A stretch of 24,389 bases of DNA from an uncultured Halieaceae bacterium. Its GTDB lineage: Bacteria; Pseudomonadota; Gammaproteobacteria; Pseudomonadales; Halieaceae. Each line of letters begins with the position of its first letter. Position 1 is the stretch's first letter. Below, piece after piece: positions 1 through 7,673 of this stretch. Location: contig CALINF010000172.1 of the NCBI GenBank assembly GCA_938045215.1, positions 1-24,389 of the forward strand, written 5' to 3'. The translations under genes and the position numbers were made by a program. Under the pieces are notes generated by a model. The model was not told where the DNA came from and did not search any database. It worked only from the letters and a program-made list of their open reading frames with translations.

Positions 1-2
1 AC

Positions 3-680
3 GATAAATACCTGAAAGGGTACAAGCCCACGGACCAGTTCACGCCTCAAGTGACTGCAGGGTTGGCAGATGAATATCTGCACCTGATGGCGCGCAACAA
101 CGAATTGCTCAACGTGTTCGAGTCATTGTCACTGAATGTCGCCAACGTAGAGGTATTGTCCACACCCGTACGGGACGTCAGGCCAGAAATACTAAGACCC
201 ATTATGCAAGCCGCGCGTCAGCAGAAGCGACTCGATGTCGACTACGTGTCGATCAACAATCCCGATCGTGAAGGTCGTATCATCGTGCCGCACACGCTGG
301 TGTATACGGGTTTACGCTGGCATGTCAGGGCCTGGTGCGAAAAAAACCAGGAGTATCGCGATTTTGTGCTGAGCCGGTTCCGCGAGATCCCCGATATCAT
401 GGATGAATCGGAACACGGTATCGAAGGTGATAGCGACTGGAATACACAGGCCACGCTTCGCATCGTACCTGATCCGCGATTGAGCAAAGCACAGCGTCAG
501 GTTGTTGAGGTCGATTACGGCATGACCGAGGGCGCGCTTGAAATAACGACACGTGCCAAGCTGGTGCCTTATGCTTTGAAACTGTTGCACATCGACTCCC
601 TAGAGATCCACGACGATCCCACTGCACAGCAGATTGTGATAGAAAATCGCAAACAGCTCGAACCCTGGTTATTCGGGTGA
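3..680 (+). CDS. WYL-domain transcriptional regulator, BrxR/CapW-like (5' end cut by window)
   Basis: The reading frame is open to the left edge, so the N-terminal part, where a winged-helix DNA-binding domain would be expected, lies outside the window. What remains is a WYL domain and a C-terminal extension (WCX). The WYL core contains PHTLVYTGLRWHVRAWC followed by FVLSRF. This 'PHxLVxxGxRWHVRAxC...FVLxR' pattern is typical of the BrxR/CapW/PafBC-like group, where WYL senses a nucleotide or nucleic-acid ligand. Family members of the BrxR/CapW type often repress BREX, CBASS and other defence genes. No defence gene is visible downstream, so any defence target would lie to the left. The gene ends 59 nt before the next start with no terminator between, so read-through into the following operon is possible. 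Family assignment is firm. The BrxR/CapW subtype is an inference from the WYL core alone. Confidence 0.85.
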   Translation, partial: DKYLKGYKPTDQFTPQVTAGLADEYLHLMARNNELLNVFESLSLNVANVEVLSTPVRDVRPEILRPIMQAARQQKRLDVDYVSINNPDREGRIIVPHTLVYTGLRWHVRAWCEKNQEYRDFVLSRFREIPDIMDESEHGIEGDSDWNTQATLRIVPDPRLSKAQRQVVEVDYGMTEGALEITTRAKLVPYALKLLHIDSLEIHDDPTAQQIVIENRKQLEPWLFG

Positions 681-739
681 GCGATGAAGGCATTCCTGCA
701 TCACCAATAAAACCACCGATAACAACAGGAGATAGTTCC

Positions 740-1177
740 ATGATCGACCAACAAACACAGGCCCGTCAGTTGGCATTCCACGCAGTAGTGATATTGGGAC
801 TGGGCATGGTCGCAGGGTATTTCTGGGGTAATGCTATCGGTGATCCAGCGATCTCGACTTCGCAGGCAAATGCGTGGCGACTGGCTCACATCGAGGGCTT
901 TGCCAACGGCGTGCTGATGCTGGTGGTTGCCCTGTCGTATTCATTAGTGCAGCCTAACGAAAAGGCAGAAAAGTTGATTCGACTGGGGATGATCGTGGTT
1001 GGTTACTCCAATATTCTGGCCAGTCTGTACGGTGGTCTCTTCGATGCGCGCGGCACGATGCCCACCGCCGACTCCAGTATTCACGACATCATTGTATTTT
1101 TTGGCTTTATGCCCGGTGTTGTTGCCATATTTATTGTCCTGGGCGCCATGGCGTCCTCACTGCGGAAACCTGCATGA
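740..1177 (+). CDS. Four-helix membrane protein, styrene-oxide isomerase (StyC)-like
   Basis: A 145-residue hydrophobic protein with about four membrane spans (roughly residues 12-33, 45-70, 80-98, 112-138). I chose ATG 740 because CAGGAG lies a few bases upstream; an in-frame GTG at 677 would add 21 unlikely residues. The motif W46-x2-A-H50-x5-N56-G matches the W-x2-A-H-x5-N-G segment that I recall around His58 and Asn64 of Pseudomonas styrene oxide isomerase. There the His is the axial haem ligand and the enzyme converts epoxides to aldehydes. The catalytic Tyr103 of StyC would align near S95, with a tyrosine two residues later (Y97), so the activity may differ. It is the first gene of a four-gene operon and overlaps the next gene by 4 nt. 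Membrane topology is clear. Isomerase function is only a suggestion. Confidence 0.65.
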   Translation: MIDQQTQARQLAFHAVVILGLGMVAGYFWGNAIGDPAISTSQANAWRLAHIEGFANGVLMLVVALSYSLVQPNEKAEKLIRLGMIVVGYSNILASLYGGLFDARGTMPTADSSIHDIIVFFGFMPGVVAIFIVLGAMASSLRKPA

Positions 1178-1599
1178 GCGAGATTGAAGACTACGAGCAC
1201 GCGTACTCCGAGGCCAACTTCTGGCAGAAACTGAAGCGGTTTGCCAAAGCCGCGGGAAAGGAGGTTGTAGAGAAAGCTCTGTTGCTTTACTACGCGGGTC
1301 AGGAAGAAGACGCACCTGCATGGGCCAAGGCCACTATTGTCGCGTCGCTTGGCTATTTTATTGCACCGCTGGATGCCATCGTCGACCTGACCCCCGCCGT
1401 TGGTTACGCCGATGATCTTGGGGTACTGGCGCTCGCGCTGGCTGCAGTGGCGACCTACATCAACGACGATGTCAGGGAAAAGGCCGCCCGCAAGATTACT
1501 CACTGGTTCGGTAGCCAGGAGACAACAGACGGCGCACTGGATGAGAAATCACCGCCTGGAGACGATAGTGGAGGCGAAGCAGACAAGGACGCATCATGA
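1174..1599 (+). CDS. YkvA/DUF1232 family membrane-associated protein
   Basis: A 141-residue protein. The N-terminal third (about 1-45) is charged and helical. Residues about 46-95 carry the DUF1232 (YkvA) signature: a hydrophobic segment running into YFIAPLDAIVDLTPAVGYADDLGVL, interrupted here as YFIAPLDAIVDL / TPAVGYADDLG. This short domain occurs in many bacteria, is thought to be membrane-associated and has no established biochemical role. The C-terminus (about 112-141) is acidic and low in complexity. The start codon overlaps the previous stop (ATGA at 1174-1177) and the stop overlaps the next start (1596-1599), so translation is probably coupled across three genes. Domain call is confident; function is unknown. 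Confidence 0.85.
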   Translation: MSEIEDYEHAYSEANFWQKLKRFAKAAGKEVVEKALLLYYAGQEEDAPAWAKATIVASLGYFIAPLDAIVDLTPAVGYADDLGVLALALAAVATYINDDVREKAARKITHWFGSQETTDGALDEKSPPGDDSGGEADKDAS

Positions 1600-2336
1600 A
1601 GGCATTCGGACTCGATGGCTGTAAACGCGGCTGGTTCTATGTGTGCCTGGAAGGCGAGACAATCGAATGCGGCGTTGTGGCTACCGTGGCAGACATCGTG
1701 CAGCGTGCCAGTACAAACGATACCATCTGTATCGATATCCCCATCGGTCTGCACGACGATGGGTCTGCACCGCGCGGGTGTGATGTAGCAGCGCGCCAGG
1801 TGCTTGGGCGCGGACGGTCCTCCAGTGTCTTCAATGCTCCATTGCGCCCCGCGCTTTACACGCCTGACTATCCCGCTGCCAATGCTCTCAATCGTAAACT
1901 GTCGGGGAAGGGGCTCAGCAAACAGTCCTACAATATAGGCAACAAGATTCGCGAGGTTGATGAATTAATGCTCACCAGCCCCAAGGCACGTGGCCTGATA
2001 AGGGAGGTGCACCCCGAGGTGTGCTTCTGGGCCCTGAACGGCGGCCAGGCTGTGCTGGCCAGCAAGAAGACGGATGAAGGGTTTGATATTCGCATGCAAC
2101 TGTTGGAGTCACACCTGAGCCAGGCGCGATACTGCGTACAGGACAGCCTACAGACGCATCCACGCAGTGCTGTGGCCCGCGATGACATCGTCGATGCGAT
2201 GGTAGTTGCATTGACTGCCAGTAATTCATTTTATTTCAATACGTTACCTGAGTTACCGGAAGTAGATGCTAAGGGTTTGGCGATGGAAATAGCCTACTTC
2301 ACGCCACAGCCCAACCGGAATAAACAGGCAGATTAA
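1596..2336 (+). CDS. DUF429 family protein, predicted RNase H-fold nuclease
   Basis: A 246-residue protein that opens with a glycine/aspartate strand, GLDGCKRGW, followed later by CIDIPIGL. This pair is characteristic of DUF429, predicted to adopt an RNase H-like fold with Asp residues in the active site. Other conserved-looking segments are SSVFNAPLRPAL (about residues 76-87), KQSYNIGNKIREVDELM (about 109-125) and REVHPEVCFWALNGG (about 135-149). The family is described as a predicted nuclease, but I know of no proven substrate. The start is the ATG of an ATGA overlap with the DUF1232 gene, and the UbiA-family gene begins 2 nt after the stop. There is no signal peptide or membrane span, so it is probably cytoplasmic. 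Its presence beside membrane lipid-type enzymes is unexplained. Confidence 0.85.
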   Translation: MKAFGLDGCKRGWFYVCLEGETIECGVVATVADIVQRASTNDTICIDIPIGLHDDGSAPRGCDVAARQVLGRGRSSSVFNAPLRPALYTPDYPAANALNRKLSGKGLSKQSYNIGNKIREVDELMLTSPKARGLIREVHPEVCFWALNGGQAVLASKKTDEGFDIRMQLLESHLSQARYCVQDSLQTHPRSAVARDDIVDAMVVALTASNSFYFNTLPELPEVDAKGLAMEIAYFTPQPNRNKQAD

Positions 2337-2338
2337 CA

Positions 2339-3262
2339 ATGACATCCAACTCACTATTTTTGCAGGGTTTTTTCCGCCTTGCTGATCCTAAAATTTCATT
2401 GGCATCGTTTGCCGGCATTTTCATGGCCGCCTGCTTCGCAGCCAGTGATACGGGCCTGAACACACCCTGGCTGCTGCTGACCATCGTGGGTATTTTCTGT
2501 GTGGAAGTTGGCAAGAATGCCTCCGGTGAGATCGTGGATTTTGACAGCGGCACAGATCAGGCCATCACGCCGGAACGGCGCAGCCCCTTCTCCGGCGGCA
2601 AACGGGTACTGGTGGAAGGTTTATTGAGCCGGGAGCAGACCTGGGCGATAGCCACCGTGTTTTTCATGAGCGCGATCGCTATCGGGCTTGCCATCGCCAC
2701 ATGGCGTGATTCTCGTGTCCTGGGTTTTGGCATTCTCGGCATGGCGTTGGCCTGGTACTACCACGGTGGGTCTTTGCGCCTGTCCTATCGAGGCCTGGGA
2801 GAGCTTGCGGTCGCACTCGCCTACGGCCCCTTTATCGTCTGCGGTACGTATCTGGTGCAAACCGGCTACCTCAGCGCCCCCCTACTGCATGCTTCCATGG
2901 CATTGGGGTTGCTGGTGGCAGCGTTTCTCTGGATCAACCAGTTTCCGGACTACGCTGCCGACAAAGCCGCGGGGAAAAACAACCTGGTAGTCAGGCTGGG
3001 GCTGCCTGCGGCAGCCTTCGTGTATGTAGTGATATTAGTTACGGGTTACTTGTGGCTGATATTGGCCAGTGAACATTTCACAGGCGCGAGGGGAATGCTG
3101 TGGGGTTTGCTGGGTACAGCCCCCGCGGCATTCTCTGCATGGCGGCTACTCGAAGCGCACAACGGTGATACAGGAAAGCTGATTCCCGCCCAGGCGGCTT
3201 GCCTGGGCAGCTTTTTACTCATGGCTGTGGGAACCGGCCTGGGCTACGCGATCCATCACTAA
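2339..3262 (+). CDS. UbiA-family prenyltransferase
   Basis: A 307-residue integral membrane protein with about eight or nine predicted spans. The UbiA superfamily attaches polyprenyl chains to aromatic or other acceptors using two Asp-rich, Mg-diphosphate-binding motifs. The second motif is normal and MenA-like: N200-x3-D204-x3-D208, followed by AGKNNLVVRLG. The first is unusual: N60-A-S-G-E64-I-V-D67-F-D69-x3-D73 instead of NDxxDxxxD, followed by ITPERRSPFSGGKRVL. The variant first motif means the acceptor or donor could differ from quinone precursors. It is the last gene of the operon, starting 2 nt after the DUF429 stop, and it converges on the minus-strand YidB-like gene 9 nt later. The family is certain, the substrate is not. 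Confidence 0.85.
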   Translation: MTSNSLFLQGFFRLADPKISLASFAGIFMAACFAASDTGLNTPWLLLTIVGIFCVEVGKNASGEIVDFDSGTDQAITPERRSPFSGGKRVLVEGLLSREQTWAIATVFFMSAIAIGLAIATWRDSRVLGFGILGMALAWYYHGGSLRLSYRGLGELAVALAYGPFIVCGTYLVQTGYLSAPLLHASMALGLLVAAFLWINQFPDYAADKAAGKNNLVVRLGLPAAAFVYVVILVTGYLWLILASEHFTGARGMLWGLLGTAPAAFSAWRLLEAHNGDTGKLIPAQAACLGSFLLMAVGTGLGYAIHH

Positions 3263-3271
3263 CTGATCAGG

Positions 3272-3688
3272 CTAAGACAAGAACGACTTGGCCGCCCCCA
3301 TCAGACCATCGAGTCCACCGGCCGCCTCTAAGAGGCTGCCACCACTGCTCGCATTATCCATAAGCTGTGGCAACACCTCGGCCAGACCCGAAGCCGCGCT
3401 GCTCGCATCGGTACCAACAGTACCCGCAAACTCTGATACCTTGCTGTCGCCCAGTAGACTCATGACGCCTTCTGCCGAGATAGGCGCATTACCGCCATCG
3501 CCCAGCCACGAACTGACCACTGAACCCAGATCACCACTGGCTGCCATCTTGCTTGCCAGACCCGCCAGATCCAGATTTCCCTGACCATCACCCAGTAGCG
3601 TGGACAGCGCGCTTTGCATGGTTTGGGGGTCTATAGCAACGCCCAGTTTTTCGCTAAGAAGCTTTGCTCCTATGGCTAATATATCCAT
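3272..3688 (-). CDS. YidB/DUF937 family protein
   Basis: A 138-residue soluble protein, rich in Gly, Ala, Ser and Asp, with alternating short helices and loops. The pattern (N-terminal helix, LSTLLGD, LASKMAASGDLGSVVSSWLGDG, SAEGVMSLLGDSKVSEFAG, then LAEVLPQLMDNASSGG) fits the YidB/DUF937 family, whose role is unknown. AGGA lies about 10 nt before the ATG. It sits 80 nt downstream of the slipin gene on the same strand and may be co-transcribed with nfeD and slipin. I see no convincing terminator in that 80-nt gap. The stop faces the end of the UbiA-family gene with a 9-nt space. Confidence 0.8.
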   Translation of the reverse strand: MDILAIGAKLLSEKLGVAIDPQTMQSALSTLLGDGQGNLDLAGLASKMAASGDLGSVVSSWLGDGGNAPISAEGVMSLLGDSKVSEFAGTVGTDASSAASGLAEVLPQLMDNASSGGSLLEAAGGLDGLMGAAKSFLS

Positions 3689-3768
3689 CGTTGATCATCC
3701 TGTGCTGATTAAAAATTGGCTTTGCGGTTCGCACCTGCTTTGCCTTCGTAAAGCTGTCCGCCAGATGT

Positions 3769-4506
3769 TCAGGACTTTAGTTTCTCCAGCAAATCCATCG
3801 GTAGCGGGAAAACAATCGTTGAACTCTTGTCTCCCGCAATCTCTACCAGTGTTTGCAGATAACGCAGTTGAATCGCCTGGTCCTGATCGGCCAGCACATG
3901 CGCTGCCTGCGCCAGCTTTTCAGCCGCCTCAGCTTCACCCAGTGCGTGAATCACTTTGGCGCGACGCTCTCGCTCTGCCTCGGCCTGCTTCGCCAGCGCC
4001 CTGACCATTGTCTCATTAAGATCGACGTGCTTAATCTCGACGTTTGCTACCTTGATACCCCACGCTGCCGTCTGCTTGTCGAGAATAACCTGGATATCCG
4101 CATTGAGTTTTTCGCGCTCGGCCAGCATGTCATCCAGTTCGTGCTGCCCCAGAACGCTGCGCAGCGTAGTTTGCGAGAGCTGGCTGGTTGCCTCCAGAAA
4201 ATTTTCTACCTGAATGATTGCCCGCTCGGGATCCAGAACCCGGAAGTAAATCACCGCATTGACCTGCACAGACACGTTATCGCGCGATATAACATCTTGA
4301 GTGGGTACATCCATGACTATCGTTCGCAGATCAACACGCACTATCTGCTGCAGTACGGGAATCACGATGATCAACCCTGGCCCTTTGACCTTATAGAAGC
4401 GACCCAGCATAAAGATGACGCCACGCTCGTACTCACGCAACACGCGAAAGGTTGAGGCCAACAGGCCCAGTACCAGAAATATGATGACACCGCTAAAAAT
4501 TTCCAT
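3769..4506 (-). CDS. Slipin (stomatin/prohibitin-like SPFH protein)
   Basis: A 245-residue membrane-anchored SPFH protein. One hydrophobic segment at about residues 2-20 anchors it. Then comes the typical slipin start REYERGVIFMLGRF, the core PTQDVISRDNVSVQVNAV, and a charged helical region rich in AEAERERRAK that normally drives oligomerisation. I chose ATG 4506, preceded by GGAG at good spacing; a TTG 15 nt upstream would add five residues. Slipins form large membrane rings or microdomains and are the usual partner of NfeD proteins, which may cleave their C-terminal region. The nfeD gene ends 29 nt upstream on the same strand, so the two form an operon. Confidence 0.92.
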   Translation of the reverse strand: MEIFSGVIIFLVLGLLASTFRVLREYERGVIFMLGRFYKVKGPGLIIVIPVLQQIVRVDLRTIVMDVPTQDVISRDNVSVQVNAVIYFRVLDPERAIIQVENFLEATSQLSQTTLRSVLGQHELDDMLAEREKLNADIQVILDKQTAAWGIKVANVEIKHVDLNETMVRALAKQAEAERERRAKVIHALGEAEAAEKLAQAAHVLADQDQAIQLRYLQTLVEIAGDKSSTIVFPLPMDLLEKLKS

Positions 4507-4535
4507 ATTGTTCTCCGCCAAATTACTGCTGTTAA

Positions 4536-5867
4536 CTAGCCCTGCTTTTTCACCAACAGCGTCAACTCATCCACCGCTTCAACGATCACCGAATCGGTCT
4601 CGGCAAGCACATCATCGCTGCGCGCTTCCCATAGTTCTCCGTCCAGCCGTACCCAGACCACACCATCCGCTAATGCTTCTACCGGGGCAATAGCGCCCAC
4701 TAAATGCGCCACACCTGTAACAACCGACTGCTTGCGCGCGCGCACCACCAGTCCCAGCGCCACAGCCAAAACGCCCACACTAAACACCGCCAACGCTAGT
4801 ATGACGGGTAGCGCAATCTGATAGGCAGGCAGCTGGGTATCCATGAGCATAACCGATCCAACGATAAAGGCAGCTATCCCACCCAGACCCAGAATGCCGA
4901 AGCTCGGCGCGAACGCCTCCGCTGTCATCAGTGCCAAACCCAGCAGAATCAAGCCCAAACCTGCATAACTGATTGGCAACACCTGAAACGCGTACATCGC
5001 CAGCAGCAAGCACACTGCGCCCAGTACTCCCGGCACACCAATGCCGGGGTTATAGAACTCAATAATGAGACCATAAACGCCGACAAGCATCAGAATATAG
5101 GCGACATTTGGATTTGTGATGACGCTCAAGAACTCGCTACGCCAATCTACCGCGTAGTGCTGAATTGCGAGACCTTCTGTACGAAGCATACGCTCTGCGC
5201 CGTCCATCACCACTGGACGGCCGTGCAGGCGGTTAAGTAGTGTGGCGTCGGAATCAGCAACCAGATCGATTACGCCAGCTGCCAGCGCATCTTCGGCTGA
5301 CAGGCTGGCGCCCTGCCGTACTGCCAACTCAGCCCACTCTGCGTTGCGCTGACGCAGTTGCGCCAGACTCTGGATATAGGCTACTGCGTCGTTGATAATC
5401 TTGCGCTCCATTGCCGTGGCCGGCTCAGCCGAGGTTTCATCAGGCGCACCCTGTCCTTCAGGTTTCGGCACTGAGGGCAACCGCGGGGCACCTATCTGTA
5501 CCGGTGTTGCCGCACCCAGATTGGTGCCTGGCGCCATAGCTGCAATATGGGTCGCATACAGCAGATAGGTGCCAGCACTGGCCGCTCTCGCGCCGCTGGG
5601 GGCAACAAAGCCCACCACCGGCACGTCCGATGCAAGAATCTCCTTGATCATTTCACGCATCGACAAGTCCAGGCCACCCGGCGTGTCGATACGCAGTAGC
5701 ACAAGTTCAGCGTTTGCTTCACTTGCCTGCTGCAGACCGCGCGAAAGATGGTCTGCCGTGGCAGGACCGATAGCGCCGTTGATATCAATCGACCACACAT
5801 CGGCGCTGGCGCGTGCAGCCAACAGCAACAGCGCAAATACGACTAACCCCAGACCACATTTTTTCAA
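4536..5867 (-). CDS. nfeD: NfeD family membrane serine protease (ClpP-class domain plus OB domain)
   Basis: A 443-residue long-form NfeD protein. Residues 1-22 are a signal peptide (cleavage near ASA-DV). Residues about 24-210 are a ClpP/SppA-like domain with RIDTPGG (59-65) and S97 in AASAGTY as the likely nucleophile. K156 in MERKIINDAVAYI is the likely general base. This Ser/Lys dyad is known from archaeal 1510-N proteases, which cut stomatin near its C-terminus. A region of four or more membrane spans follows (about 245-375), and the last 65 residues form the NfeD OB-fold domain (VGAIAPVEALADGVVWVRLDG). The slipin gene lies immediately downstream, supporting a protease-substrate or membrane-quality-control pair. 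An upstream region shared with a divergent plus-strand gene probably holds its promoter. Confidence 0.92.
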   Translation of the reverse strand: MKKCGLGLVVFALLLLAARASADVWSIDINGAIGPATADHLSRGLQQASEANAELVLLRIDTPGGLDLSMREMIKEILASDVPVVGFVAPSGARAASAGTYLLYATHIAAMAPGTNLGAATPVQIGAPRLPSVPKPEGQGAPDETSAEPATAMERKIINDAVAYIQSLAQLRQRNAEWAELAVRQGASLSAEDALAAGVIDLVADSDATLLNRLHGRPVVMDGAERMLRTEGLAIQHYAVDWRSEFLSVITNPNVAYILMLVGVYGLIIEFYNPGIGVPGVLGAVCLLLAMYAFQVLPISYAGLGLILLGLALMTAEAFAPSFGILGLGGIAAFIVGSVMLMDTQLPAYQIALPVILALAVFSVGVLAVALGLVVRARKQSVVTGVAHLVGAIAPVEALADGVVWVRLDGELWEARSDDVLAETDSVIVEAVDELTLLVKKQG

Positions 5868-6012
5868 ACTGTAACAACCTCAGCCGGTCAACGTTCAACT
5901 CTTAATGTTCAATACCCAGAGCACAGACCAATGGGCCGGCTCGTGACAAATCTCTTTCTTCTGCCCTCACTTAAGTATAGATCAGCAGCAGGTTTCAGCC
6001 AGTGCAAGCGCG

Positions 6013-6042
6013 TTGTTCTTGTGTCGGCCAGACGGATATACT
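6013..6042 (+). promoter_or_regulatory. Putative sigma-70 promoter of the transglutaminase-like gene
   Basis: A -35-like TTGTTC (6013-6018) and a -10 TATACT (6037-6042, five of six consensus bases) are separated by 18 nt. They end 38 nt before the chosen ATG at 6081. The -10 is strong and the -35 is moderate. Confidence 0.5.
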
Positions 6043-6046
6043 GGCC
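6026..6046. promoter_or_regulatory. Inverted repeat over the -10 box, candidate operator
   Basis: GGCCAG (6026-6031) and CTGGCC (6041-6046) are perfect inverted half-sites with a 9-nt spacer that contains most of the -10 TATACT. A dimeric repressor bound here would block the promoter. No regulator gene is adjacent. Confidence 0.35.
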
Positions 6047-6080
6047 TGATGACAGACTCAAAAACAGGCGATTGTTACGT

Positions 6081-6782
6081 ATGAGCGAAGATCTGAGTCC
6101 CTACCTGCAACCCAGCCTTACGGTTGACAGCGATCACCCCGGGGTGATTTCCCGGGCAAACGCGCTTATCAACCCCAGCGCCAGCCATACTGACAACGCC
6201 CTGACGCTCTACTACTGGGTACGCGATGCCATCCGCTACAACCCCTACTCGCTGGACCTGTCGCCGGAGGGACTCAGTGCCAGTACCGTGCTGGCGTCAC
6301 GCAACGGCTGGTGCGTTCCCAAGGCCGCACTACTGGCTGCGCTGTGTCGCCATGCCGGGATACCCGCTCGCCTTGGCTTTGCCGATGTGCGCAACCACCT
6401 GTCAACTCAACGTATGCGCGACACGATGAAAACTGACCTGTTTTACTTTCACGGCTATACCTCCATCTATCTGGAGGGCAATTGGGTGAAAGCGACACCG
6501 GCGTTCAACATCGAACTCTGCGACAAGTTCGGCCTGAAGCCACTGGAGTTTAATGGACGCGACGACAGCCTGTATCACGAGTTTGACCAGGCGGGTAACA
6601 AACACATGGAGTATGTGCGTGATCGAGGCGAACACGTGGATATCCCTATCGAGGAGATGTATGCCGTGTTTCGCAAACACTACCCGCAGATGACGCACCT
6701 CGGGGAAGACCACACAACATCGCTGGGGGATGAGCAGCAGTGGGAACATGACATCGCAGCAGAGGCAGCACGCGAAGCCTGA
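6081..6782 (+). CDS. Transglutaminase-like (TGase superfamily) protein
   Basis: A 233-residue cytoplasmic protein with a transglutaminase-like cysteine-protease core. The nucleophile is C78 in RNGWCVPKAALLAALCRHAG, the His is H124 in YFHGYTSIYL, and the third position is N143 in KATPAFN. In this bacterial subgroup that third residue is often Asn or Asp. I chose ATG 6081 rather than an upstream ATG at 5931. The extra 50 residues would be basic and unlike the family, and a good promoter lies between the two. The ribosome-binding site is weak. The gene is divergent from nfeD and converges with fetB. The substrate is unknown; related proteins are annotated as transglutaminase-like peptidases or amidases. 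Confidence 0.85.
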   Translation: MSEDLSPYLQPSLTVDSDHPGVISRANALINPSASHTDNALTLYYWVRDAIRYNPYSLDLSPEGLSASTVLASRNGWCVPKAALLAALCRHAGIPARLGFADVRNHLSTQRMRDTMKTDLFYFHGYTSIYLEGNWVKATPAFNIELCDKFGLKPLEFNGRDDSLYHEFDQAGNKHMEYVRDRGEHVDIPIEEMYAVFRKHYPQMTHLGEDHTTSLGDEQQWEHDIAAEAAREA

Positions 6783-6835
6783 TCCGTTATCCTGACCAGA
6801 TCCGCGGTCTCGTTGCTATCTCACTACTTGTCTAG

Positions 6836-7561
6836 CTACTGCTGCGCCGCTTCCTGAGCCTTTCTTTCCTTGCAGAGCGTAAGAAACACCGCCGTCGCAA
6901 TACCTGATGCCGCAAAGATCATACACATCACCATAATTTGATAGCGCGCGGCAATCAACGGCGACACACCCGAGAGGATCTGCCCCGTCATCATGCCTGG
7001 TAGCGATACCAGACCCACAGCAAACAGGGAGTTCACCACAGGGATCATCGCTGCCTGAAATGCAGTGGTTCGCGCACGCTGCCAGGACTCGCCGTGATCA
7101 AGCTCAGCATACAGTCGCTCAACCGCCAGGCTGACCGCAGTCATCGCGTTGGCAAACGCCATTCCCGCCAGAGGAATCATGTAATGCGGCAGATACCAGG
7201 GATCCAACTCCAACACGGCAAAGGTGATAAGCGCCAGCACAAAACCACCACCCAGAAAAATTCCGATAAACGCAGCACCCAACAACGGTAGCCTCTCATT
7301 CGGTGCGGTACGCAGCGCGATCCAGCTTGAAGTAGCGGCCATGATCAGCAGCACGAGTAAGATAAGCCAACCGGTCTCTGCGCCAAAAACCCAGGCCAAA
7401 ACATACCCGATCAACAGCAGCTGAATGAGCATGCGTCCCAGGGCATACATCGCATTGCCAACATCCATCGACCATCGCCACATAATCACCAGCGTAAGTG
7501 CGACAGGCACTAGCGCAATGGACAGCTGCACCAGTGTGGGGGCAATCACCACATCATTCAT
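6836..7561 (-). CDS. fetB: FetB-type ABC transporter permease (UPF0014)
   Basis: A 241-residue protein with about seven membrane spans. It carries the UPF0014/FetB signatures: ALGRMLIQLLLIGYVL near residues 40-55, HYMIPLAGMAFANAMTAVSLAVERL near 127-151, and SLPGMMTGQILSGVSPLIAARYQIMVM near 184-210, the last being the most conserved stretch. In E. coli FetAB is an ABC exporter linked to iron homeostasis and peroxide resistance, with FetA as the ATPase. No fetA gene is next to this one: upstream is only a 77-aa membrane protein and downstream is the opposing transglutaminase-like gene. The ATPase must be encoded elsewhere or was lost. Membership of the family is clear; iron as substrate is inherited from E. 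coli work. Confidence 0.9.
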   Translation of the reverse strand: MNDVVIAPTLVQLSIALVPVALTLVIMWRWSMDVGNAMYALGRMLIQLLLIGYVLAWVFGAETGWLILLVLLIMAATSSWIALRTAPNERLPLLGAAFIGIFLGGGFVLALITFAVLELDPWYLPHYMIPLAGMAFANAMTAVSLAVERLYAELDHGESWQRARTTAFQAAMIPVVNSLFAVGLVSLPGMMTGQILSGVSPLIAARYQIMVMCMIFAASGIATAVFLTLCKERKAQEAAQQ

Positions 7562-7673
7562 GACTCAACGTTCCCAGACCTATTCATGTTCAGCTTTCTC
7601 ATACGTTAGCTCACCACTGAACACCAGAGTCTACGGTTGCCTGTGTGAGGTCAAGTCAACCACAGTGAATGCT

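Noticed and set aside
677..739. Upstream GTG start for the StyC-like gene
   Set aside because: It would overlap the end of the WYL gene and add 21 hydrophilic residues, while ATG 740 has a good CAGGAG site.
3689..3768. Possible terminator between the slipin and YidB-like genes (GGCAAAGC...GCAAAGCC then TTTTT)
   Set aside because: The repeated words are mostly direct repeats rather than complementary arms; only about three base pairs form.
3853..4455. Long 200-aa open frame on the plus strand
   Set aside because: It lies entirely antisense to the slipin gene, whose protein is clearly recognisable; the antisense product has no family features.
5931..6080. N-terminal extension of the transglutaminase-like protein
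   Set aside because: The extra 50 residues are basic and unlike the family, and the best promoter lies inside this stretch.
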